DNA of 64,000 nt from contig JAEHOE010000027.1 of assembly GCA_016858145.1 (NCBI GenBank), positions 620,001-684,000 of the forward strand, written 5' to 3'. Source of the stretch: Edaphochlamys debaryana (taxonomy: Eukaryota > Chlorophyta > Chlorophyceae > Chlamydomonadales). A program made the position numbers and the translations under genes. Position 1 is the first letter of the stretch. Each line of letters starts with the position of its first letter. The notes below the pieces were generated by a model. It saw only the letters and a program-made list of their open reading frames with translations. It was not told the DNA's origin and ran no database searches. Positions 44,901 through 52,381 of the stretch are shown here, one piece after another.

Positions 44901-45366
44901 GGTGGAGCGGGTGCACTCGGCGGCGGGGGCGGCGCCGCCGGCGGCGGTGGTGCTGGCGGCGGCGGGGCGGGGGCGCGGGGTGGCGGAGGTGCGGGCAGCG
45001 GTGGAGGCGGTGCTCTGGGCCCGCCACCAGCCGGCGGCGACGCCGGCAGGTACGGCGGCGGCGGCGCAGCCGCCAGGCGGCCGCTGGGTGACGCCAGCGG
45101 TGTGGCTTTCCAGCGCATTCGACTGGCCACCAACTGCCGCTGCCGCCGTCGCCACGTCTGTGGGCACGTCCTGGCATGAGCTCGCGCCGGCGGTGCCGTC
45201 ACCGCGGGCTTCCGGGTCGACTGCAAGCCCCACGTCCGCGCGGGCAGCAGCCCCCGCGCCTTCCGCCCAGCCCGGTCCCTCTGCCCCCCAGCCCGACGGG
45301 GAGGAGCTGGAGGAGCTCATCCGCTTCCTGCGCCGCCGCCGGCCGCGGGGCAGCGACGAGGAGTAG
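38921..45366 (+). CDS. HFLX: HflX-type ribosome-associated GTPase, probably organellar
   Basis: Exons recognised: 38921 to about 39620, 39725-39906, 40309-40405, 40542-40667, 41216-41320, 41717-41784, 42138-42294, 42515-42661, 43222-43378, 43577-43648, 43826-43903, 44158-45366. HflX binds the 50S ribosomal subunit and splits stalled ribosomes. VNAVLTPLQ, then [34 protein letters not shown] and [14 protein letters not shown] match the HflX N-domain. The G motifs are GYTNAGKTT (G1), [11 protein letters not shown] (G3) and NKCD (G4). An N-terminal extension of about 240 residues, basic and Ser/Ala-rich, suggests a chloroplast or mitochondrial transit peptide. Two oddities: the usual GPGETxLExDRR stretch reads [15 protein letters not shown], and about 200 acidic and glycine-rich residues are inserted after NKCD. 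The exon 1 donor is unresolved. Exon 39725-39906 is present in three partial copies. Confidence 0.85.
40022..40212 (+). repeat. Two extra copies of the 3' end of HflX exon 39725-39906
   Basis: The exon end and donor GGATGGAGGCCTGGTGGGTA (39893-39912) recur as CTTCTGGACGGAGGCCTGGT plus GAG at 40024-40046. A longer form at 40138-40212 starts from TGGAGGCCGTTGGGCGG and ends in GGTGGGTAGCGAGT. Three donor-like sites result. Confidence 0.85.
40765..40782 (+). repeat. Copy of the 3' end of HflX exon 40542-40667
   Basis: CGCTCTCCAGGTGGGACC repeats CCTCTCCAGGTGGGCCC at 40659-40675. Confidence 0.65.
41003..41024 (+). repeat. Copy of the 5' end of HflX exon 41216-41320 with acceptor
   Basis: CAGGAGCGCAACCTGGAGGC occurs here and at the true acceptor, 41213-41232. 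Confidence 0.9.
41030..41212. repeat. CCCCTGACCCCTGAC tandem array in HflX intron
   Basis: About 180 bp of CCCCTGACC/CCCCTGCC units between the pseudo-acceptor copy and the true exon. It serves as the pyrimidine tract. Confidence 0.9.
41560..41593 (+). repeat. Copy of the 3' end of HflX exon 41216-41320
   Basis: GGGGAGGCGCGGCTGCAGGC resembles the exon end GGGAGGCGCGGCTGCAG (41304-41320). The donor is changed to GCGCGT. Confidence 0.75.
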
Positions 45367-46301
45367 GAATCCAGGATTGATGGGTGACGTGAGCAGTCCA
45401 GGCCAAAGTGCGAGGAGTGCCCTGAGGAGCGAGGAGTGAGGAGGTGGGGTGGCGGGGACTCCGGGCATTGACGAGTACAACGTGGCAAGAAGCCGCATCG
45501 CACAGGTGAAGCAGCGGGGCACCAGACGGGCATGTCGACACCCTGAGCTGCAAAGGGGACTCCGGGGAGAGGGATGGTGACGCCTCACGAGGGGCTGCCC
45601 AAGACGCAGCGAATGCACAGGATGGGAAGGGGTGGAGGGCAAGGTGAAGCTCGCGCTGGAGCAACAGGCGCTAGGCCGGCGCGTGCACCTGCACTGCTGG
45701 GCGGGGCACCCAGGGGTTGGTGGCAATGCGGGGATGCTGGTGGACGAGCGGACACTTTTGGAGACAACGCTTTCACTTCCCGCCAAGCTGGGGGTATGTA
45801 GCCAGGGTAAGAGAGAGCGGTATGGGGCCGTTCCTGGTCGTTGTGCGGGAGATGCTGCAGGAGACGCCGCGACAGGTCTCGTGGGCCCCGCATGAACAGA
45901 GGATTGCTCAAATGTCGTTGTGTTGCATTCCGTAGTTTGACGAGACGCGCTCTACACTCGAGCAGACGTGCACTTGGGCCCCTGGTTGGGCCTTGCATCA
46001 CTCCACAAGGCGCGGCAGCGGTCCTCACTAGCCCGTGCGCACCCGTGAGTCCACCATACAAACACTCATTGCACTCCGCGCCCGCACATCGGCCCTGCCA
46101 TGCACACTCGAACGAGTTCCTTCCGTCTTCCTTCCGCCCCCAACAATCAGCGCCACTGGGTCTAATTTCTCGCCGCCAACCTGCCATTACCCGCACCGAG
46201 GCAGCCGCCCATCTGCGATAGCCAGCCCAGACGACCAGTGGGCGCCGCCTTGCGCTGGGGCGCGGCGCAGGACGTCGGAAGGTAGGGACCTCGGCTCCTC
46301 T
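45367..46301. other. Convergent 3' region, HflX and kinase-like genes
   Basis: Holds both 3' UTRs and a decayed copy of the foldback-element arm at 45883-46020. No further gene is supported. Confidence 0.5.
45883..46020. mobile_element. Decayed solo copy of the foldback-element arm
   Basis: GGCCCCGCATGAACA, GTCGTTGTGTTGCATTC, TAGTTTGACGAGACGCGCTC and TTGGGCCTTGCA occur in the same order as in the arm 50180-50320, with substitutions and small gaps. It lacks the second arm. Confidence 0.8.
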
Positions 46302-49266
46302 CTAATCCCTTTCCTCAAGCCCCGCGGTAGCCTCCAGCAGCGCGGTGTCGTGTGCACACCGCAGCGGCATGCCATAGCCCACACCCTCCGGCCACGGGAT
46401 CTCAGGGTTCAGGAAAGCGGGGTACGTGACGGCGCCCTCCCGCGCCGCCCACTCGAAGTCAATGAAGCGGACCTGCCACGCCCCGGCCCCGTCATCACGC
46501 CGCACGAGGCAGTTGGGCGACCGCGCGTCCCCGTGCACCATGCCCGTCGCGGCGTGCACCCGGCGAAGCGCCGAGAGCGCCCCCGCCACAGCCTCCTCGA
46601 AGTCCGTGCCGTCGAGATCCGAGAGCCGCGTCCATTCCGGCGGCGGCAGGTCCTCCATCTCCAGCAGCCGCCAGCCGGCCGGCAGCCCGGCCTCATGCAG
46701 CACCTGCATGGGACGGGCCGGAGCACAGTCGTCAGCCCGGGAATGAATGCCAACCGTCGTGTACGGTACGGTACCATGTGGGTCGGCCCGGTAGCTACGC
46801 CACCAGACCTGCAGGAAGACTACCGGTATGGCACTCACACACCTGGGCTGGGCTTGCAACTTCGCAGCGGCCGGCTGTTCTACGAGCCTACCGGTACGAC
46901 TCCCCGGCTCATGCATGCAGCCCCTGCACACGCACCTTGGGCGCCAGGCCCTCGGCCGCCCAGGCCTTGTGGGCGTCGAGCCCGTACTTCCGGTACAGCT
47001 TTACCACGACCACCTCGCCACCGCCGTCGCCACCACCGCCGCTGCTGCTCTTTCGGCGCACGCAGAACGTGTGGCGGGCGAGCGGCTTCGCCGACAGCGC
47101 GTCGTAGCGGCTGCCCATGCTGATGGGCCAGGGCAGCTGGGTGCGGGCGACGTACTCCGGCAGAGGCGGCGCCGGCGCAGCTGCTCCTGCCAGCTTGCCC
47201 AGGCCCATGCGCAGCGCCGCCAGCAGGCGAGCCACCTGACAGAGGCGGGGGGGGCGGGGCGGGGCGGGGCAGGGCAGGGCAGGGACGTCGGGGACTGAGG
47301 CTTCACCCAGGGGGCACCGAGAGGGGGCCCCCCGGTGGCTCGACCGAGAAGCACCCAAGCACTGCACCCTGCCCGCCGCCCCCAGCCGCCGCCCCGCCCA
47401 GGCCACTCACGCACCGGCATGACCAGGCGGTCGGAGGCCGGGTGCACGGGCAGCAGGTTGAGCAGCGGCGTCAGCGGGAAGAGGGTCACGCGGTCGAGCC
47501 AGGCCAGGGAGGACAGGCGCACATGCGGCCCCACCACCTGCATGCACAGCACAGCACAGCACAGCACAGCACAGCACGGAGGGCCCGCACGCGCGCCCCA
47601 GGTCAGGCACACCCCAGGTCGGGCACACCCCAGGTCGGGCACTGCTGAGCATGGTGGGAGGGGCATGCATGGTGGCGCGCGGCCGCCGCACTGGGCCGAT
47701 TGCCGCAGCGCAACAAGGTAGCTACCTGCTTCCAGCGACCTCACGCCCGCCCGCCCTCAGGCCGACGCACCTCCAGCAGGAAGGCGGGGCAGCAGCTGGT
47801 GCGGAAGGCTTCACTGCTGCCCGCGCGGTGCCGCTGTGGGAAATGTCAGGGGAAAAGGCAACCGTTGGACGGAGCAGGGGCTCGTGCCCGTCAAGCCCGT
47901 TGCAGCAGGAGCTAATGATGCCCGCCAGCTCTTGTATGCCGGTACCTGGCTAATCTGGCGGCATTGCCTACGTACCCAGAAGTGCAGGTGGTAGTTGGCG
48001 CCCCGGTAGTGGGCGTCCCCGGAGTCATCACCCATGCCCGACGCAACCTGCGATGCGGGGTATGCACATTGGGTCAACGCACGTACGCTACGACCGACTA
48101 GAAAACTGGCATGCCGATCATCCGCATGCATGCCGAAGCGCAGTTACCGGTAGTTGCCTCATTGCCCTCGCTCACACAGCCCGTATGTGCCCACCTCGAG
48201 CACCAGGAACAGGTTTGCGGGCTCCTCGGCGACGTCGCCCAGCGCCAGGTAGTGCGGGCTGGACGTCGCCGTGGCGAAGCCCTGGTCAATGGGCACGGCC
48301 CCCGTGTCCCTCAGGTACCGCTGCAGCAGGGCTCGGACCGCCGTGGCGAGGTACCACTGCATGGACGTGGGAAGGTAGGTAGGTTTCTCTCGGGGCCCGG
48401 AAGGGAATGTAAGCGGGGCTGCTGAGGAATGGACCGAGCGGCCAACGAACAAACGAAGACGAGCCAACCGCCACGCGCGCGTGCCCACGAACCTCGTTCT
48501 TGTGTATGTCCCCACCGATGCAGCACAGCTGAGCCGCTGCCTCAATGGACGCCTGGTCCAGCTCCTGGTCGCCAGACAGGAAGTCCAGCACGTCAGCAAA
48601 CACGGGGTGCGTGAGCTCGGGCAGCAGCCCCGCAGCTTCCTCGGCGGTGGGGCGCCAGTTGTGAATCAGCGGCCCCGCGGTGAAATCTTGCTGGTGGCTC
48701 AGCGAAGTCTGGTACGGTGCACCCAACTGCAGAGCGCGCTTCAAGTAGATCTCTGTGGCGGGGAGTGAGGGGCGGGCTTGTCAGGTGAGGCAGGTCTCGC
48801 GTGGCGTACAGCAGACAGGCCACTCAAGCTCAACGCTCAACGCTGCAACCGAAGCTGCAACCAACACGGCCGGGGATTGGCCCAGCCAAGTCCCGCCGGG
48901 CGCCAGTCCGTCAACTAACCAGCGTGCCCCCACACACCGTGCCGTGCTGCTGTCTCCAGGCAGCCTGTGGGATGCATGCATGTCGGGGAGCAAGGGCAGC
49001 CACGCGAGTCTGGAGGAACGGCAGCGCAGTGCGTGGCGGTGGGGGACTGTGCAGTGCTGGGAGCCCGCCCGAGACTTGCGCAGGCGGAAGTACTCACGTT
49101 CGAGCTGCTCGGTTTGCCCCCGCCTAAAGCCGCCCCTCCCTCCAGACAAGCACAGCGCCTCACCCGTTGACATGTGCGCGGCGTGCTGGGCCGCGAACGA
49201 TAGCGTGCTGGCGCGCAGCAGTCTGGCGCGGGACCCGGCCATCAGCACCAGGGGGCCGCTGGCCAT
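46302..49266 (-). CDS. Algal APH/protein-kinase-like fold protein
   Basis: Exons: 49266-49164, 48752-48493, 48356-48195, 48047-47976, 47833-47771, 47537-47411, 47235-46936, 46703-46302. The C-terminal third has a kinase/aminoglycoside-phosphotransferase fold: lysine in EVVVVKLYRKYG, a hinge-like region LLEMEDLPPPEW, the catalytic loop MVHGDARSPNCLV and the metal site VRFIDFEWAAREG, followed by YPAFLNPEIPWP and HDTALLE. This is the arrangement I associate with a large family in fungi, oomycetes and volvocine algae, often found next to Crinkler-like domains. The N-terminal part (SLSHQQDFTAGPLIHNWRPT, then LARY/LRDTGAVPIDQGFATA) is not recognised. The key Lys, His-Gly-Asp, Asn and Asp-Phe are present, so activity is plausible. 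The substrate is unknown. The start at 49266 is the first in-frame ATG that leads into the spliced frame. Confidence 0.7.
47544..47577. repeat. ACAGC pentamer repeat
   Basis: Six or more tandem CACAG units at the 3' side of an intron in the kinase-like gene. The reverse strand supplies part of the acceptor tract. Confidence 0.9.
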
Positions 49267-50152
49267 GCCCGGGAGCCGCTTGAGGCCAGGGGCGCCACCC
49301 TGCGCGAGGCACGACCGGAGGTTCGCGATGCGAGGATGATCGCCACGTCAGCACATCTATCCCTCGATGCTGGAGCATGCGCAGCGTGTGTATTGGCGTG
49401 CAGTCGTGTAGCGGGACGGCGCGGGGCCACGGCGGGTACCCCCACAGCAGGGCTCGTGTGGCCGTGTGGCCCGCAGGCTGCCCGCTCTTGCCAGGCTCCT
49501 GACCCGCATGCTGCGCCCGCCGGCCCGCGTGCTGCGCCCGCTGGCCCACATGCCGGGCCCGCATGCCGGGCCCGCATGCTGCAGTCCGGGAGAGCCATAC
49601 CGGTGAGGCCCCCCACGCACGCTCGATCAGCACGCGCGACAGTGCCTACCTGGGGGCGCACAGGGTCCTTGTCCTTCCGCTGGGAGCCTGCGAGCGGGCC
49701 CAAGGGGGGAAGTGGCGTGAGGGAACACACTTGCCGACAGCACAAGTCTGCACGCGCTGTGCGCTCGCGACAGTTGCCTACCGCCGAAGCCCTGAAGCAA
49801 GCTGCAGTTATTAGCAAGCTGCTGAACGCTGTTCAGAGCCACCGGCGCCCGCAAGAGAAAGGAGCATCGCCCCAGCAAGGGCAACGCTGCTTGGCGTACC
49901 ATAACCTTTGCCCGAAGCTAACCGAGCGAGGCAAGCATGGGATAGCGCTGGTCTACGAGCAGCCTCCGGGCTCCTGCCGAGCGCGCTAGAGATGTTGGAG
50001 AGCTGTCGATAATGCCTTTGAGTTGGCTCTCTACTCGCTAAATGTCAGCCTGAGGCTCTAGCCATCTTCCTCTTCTGAGCAAGGCACTGGGATTGTGACT
50101 GCGAATCAAGAATTCACGCCCATAACGGCTCGGGTATCGCTGGGGGCCCAGG
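49267..50152. other. Upstream region of the kinase-like gene
   Basis: Includes the putative promoter. A degenerate GCCCGCATGCTGC-type repeat lies at about 49505-49580. No gene is supported on the plus strand, though the missing first exon of the ADP-ribosylglycohydrolase-like gene could be here. Confidence 0.4.
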
Positions 50153-50437
50153 GGGGTATGGCACGCCGCGTCAGTCTCAAGGGCCCCGCATGAACATCCA
50201 CTTGCTAGGAGGTCGTTGTGTTGCATTCTGAGACATAGTTTGACGAGACGCGCTCTATATACGCGAGAATACGTGCAGTTGGGCCTTGCAAACCTTCACC
50301 AAAGCGTGGCAGCCAGGACTTGAGCACAATTGCTGCTTAGCTGCGCGTCACAGAATGCAAGCACAGCTGAGGGCGCCGAGCGGCGCCGGGAGCTGGCAGC
50401 AAGCGCGGTCGGCGCGGTGGGCGCGAGCAGACTGCAG
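50153..50437 (+). repeat. Foldback arm A
   Basis: Inverted relative to 50503-50787 and in the same orientation as 51840-52120. Begins GGGGTATGGCACGCCGCGTC and ends GCGAGCAGACTGCAG. Confidence 0.9.
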
Positions 50438-50438
50438 A

Positions 50439-50840
50439 CTCTCGATAGTTCCGAGGACTTCTTGATATACCCATATGATCATTCAACTCACCGGCGGACG
50501 CCCTGCAGTCTGCTCGCGCCCACCGCGCCGACCGCGCTTGCTGCCAGCTCCCGGCGCCGCTCGGCGCCCTCAGCTGTGCTTGCATTCTGTGACGCGCAGC
50601 TAAGCAGCAATTGTGCTCAAGTCCTGGCTGCCACGCTTTGGTGAAGGTTTGCAAGGCCCAACTGCACGTATTCTCGCGTATATAGAGCGCGTCTCGTCAA
50701 ACTATGTCTCAGAATGCAACACAACGACCTCCTAGCAAGTGGATGTTCATGCGGGGCCCTTGAGACTGACGCGGCGTGCCATACCCCAGCCCCCCGCAAG
50801 GCCGAACGCGGGGTCCAGAAGCAATCCGTACGGCAAGGCC
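50439..50840 (-). repeat. 402-bp inverted repeat, inner copy (includes arm A')
   Basis: Reverse complement of 51782-52183 with very few differences by eye. It begins CTCTCGATAGTTCCGAGGAC and ends at CGGCAAGGCC. Confidence 0.9.
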
Positions 50841-50924
50841 AGGGCTGTTGCTGCAAGCATAGTCTGAGCCCACAAACCTGCCCGCTGACCTTCTAGACTG
50901 CACCAGGGGCCGCGGGGCGAGGCG

Positions 50925-51731
50925 CTAGAGCTTGGAGCGAGCCCGCGAGGAGCACATGTCGCCGCATCGCGCGAAAGCTGCAACCAAACGCTGTCCCGCG
51001 ACACTCAGCAGGCCATCGGTGAAAGCTGACAAGGTCAAAACAGCGCCTAGAACAGCGGATAGGCCGTCGAATCCAAACTGGCCTGTCGCGCGCGCAACAT
51101 CCCGCTTGCACGCACTCCCCCGCCCCCGCCCCCCGTTGTCTATAATAACCCCGCCCCCCGCCCTCGTCAAACCCCGCCGCCGCCGCGGTGCACCGCCTTG
51201 CCATGACGCATCGCCAACACTTGTTTTTGAGTTCTCCCTGTCGCCCCTGTGCTCCACCACAGTCCGGCCACGCGTGTTGTTGTTGTTGTTACACGGACAA
51301 TTCAGGACCACGAGGCCGTATGAGCGGCACAGCTCCCCCAGCGCTCGCCCCGTCGCGTTGGTGGTGCTGTCAAGGCTCGCCCGCTCGCTCGGTACCCCGG
51401 TGTAGGCGGCGGGGTCTGGCCCCGCTGCGGCTCCGAGCTGCTCGCGTGCCGCTGCTAGCAGCGCCAGGTCCGGTACGTCTGCAACGGATGCACTGCTTGC
51501 CAGGCGGGCGTTGAAGTCTCCCACCAGCAGCAGGTCATCGCCGTGTTGCAGCTCTGCCGCCGTGCCCTGGAGGCGGTTGGTGACGGCGGCGGCTGTAGCC
51601 TCACGTGCTTCGGCCGAGCCGCCACCGTCCTCGTACGCCCGAGAGTCCTCTGGTGCTGCGTAGCAGGCGCCAATGAGCAGCCCGCGGCCCTCGTTCGCCA
51701 GCGCTGCTGCCCTCACCCGCAGCCACACCAC
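50925..51731 (-). CDS. Endonuclease/exonuclease/phosphatase-fold fragment of a retroelement
   Basis: An open frame of 269 residues containing GLLIGACYAAPEDSRAYEDG and DLLLVGDFNARL, the GDFN motif of the AP-endonuclease-like domain of LINE-type retrotransposons, then LGELCRSYGLVVLNC. The N-terminal catalytic part and all of the reverse transcriptase are missing, so this is a fragment. It starts beside the telomere-like repeats and lies wholly inside the inverted-repeat pair. Family membership rests on the GDFN context. Confidence 0.7.
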   Translation of the reverse strand: MVWLRVRAAALANEGRGLLIGACYAAPEDSRAYEDGGGSAEAREATAAAVTNRLQGTAAELQHGDDLLLVGDFNARLASSASVADVPDLALLAAAREQLGAAAGPDPAAYTGVPSERASLDSTTNATGRALGELCRSYGLVVLNCPCNNNNNTRGRTVVEHRGDRENSKTSVGDASWQGGAPRRRRGLTRAGGGVIIDNGGRGRGSACKRDVARATGQFGFDGLSAVLGAVLTLSAFTDGLLSVAGQRLVAAFARCGDMCSSRARSKL

Positions 51732-51748
51732 TTCAAGCCCTGCCAGAC

Positions 51749-51777
51749 TTTTAGGGTTTAGGGTTTAGGGTTTAGGG
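51749..51777 (+). repeat. Interstitial telomere-like repeat (TTTAGGG)n
   Basis: One TTTTAGGG followed by three TTTAGGG units, at the junction between the endonuclease segment and the 402-bp repeat. TTTAGGG and TTTTAGGG are the telomere repeats of plants/Volvox and Chlamydomonas. Confidence 0.9.
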
Positions 51778-51781
51778 TTAA

Positions 51782-52183
51782 GGCCTTGCCGTACGGATTG
51801 CTTCTGGACCCCGCGTTCGGCCTTGCGGGGGGCTGGGGTATGGCACGCCGCGTCAGTCTCAAAGGCCCCGCATGAACATCCACTTGCTAGGAGGTCGTTG
51901 TGTTGCATTCTGAGACATAGTTTGACGAGACGCGCTCTATATACGCAAGAATACGTGCAGTTGGGCCTTGCAAACCTTCACCAAAGCGTGGCAGCCAGGA
52001 CTTGAGCACAATTGCTGCTTAGCTGCGCGTCACAGAATGCAAGCACAGCTGAGGGCGCCGAGCGGCGCCGGGAGCTGGCAGCAAGCGCGGTCGGCGCGGC
52101 GGGCGCGAGCAGACTGCAGGGCGTCCGCCGGTGAGTTGAATGATCATATGGGTATATCAAGAAGTCCTCGGAACTATCGAGAG
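51782..52183 (+). repeat. 402-bp inverted repeat, outer copy
   Basis: Inverted copy of 50439-50840. It ends about 200 bp before the first coding exon of the ADP-ribosylglycohydrolase-like gene. Confidence 0.9.
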
Positions 52184-52381
52184 GCTCGGATCGTGCCGCT
52201 CGCGCGAGTCCGGCATCCCCAGCTCACTTCGCGTGGCTTGCAGCGGCAGAGAACGGCTGAATTGCTTGCCGTCAGACCTATCATGTGCTAGTCGGCCCAC
52301 AATCTACCCGTCACCTCGACCCCACCATCCCCACCTTGCGCAACCCATCCACGCCCTCCCATGTCGCCCCCGCCCGCGCAG

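Larger units (their letters stand above)
50153..52183. mobile_element. Nested foldback element with endonuclease segment
   Basis: Three homologous arms. A (50153-50437) and A' (50503-50787) form a nearly perfect 285-bp inverted repeat around a 65-bp loop. The larger unit 50439-50840, which includes the loop, is inverted again as 51782-52183 (402 bp). Between them lies a 940-bp core with an endonuclease-like ORF and telomere-like repeats. The arms carry a TATA-like CGCTCTATATACGCG. No transposase, reverse transcriptase or clear target-site duplication was seen, so class is uncertain: foldback/MITE-like arms around a non-LTR retroelement fragment. Confidence 0.85.
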
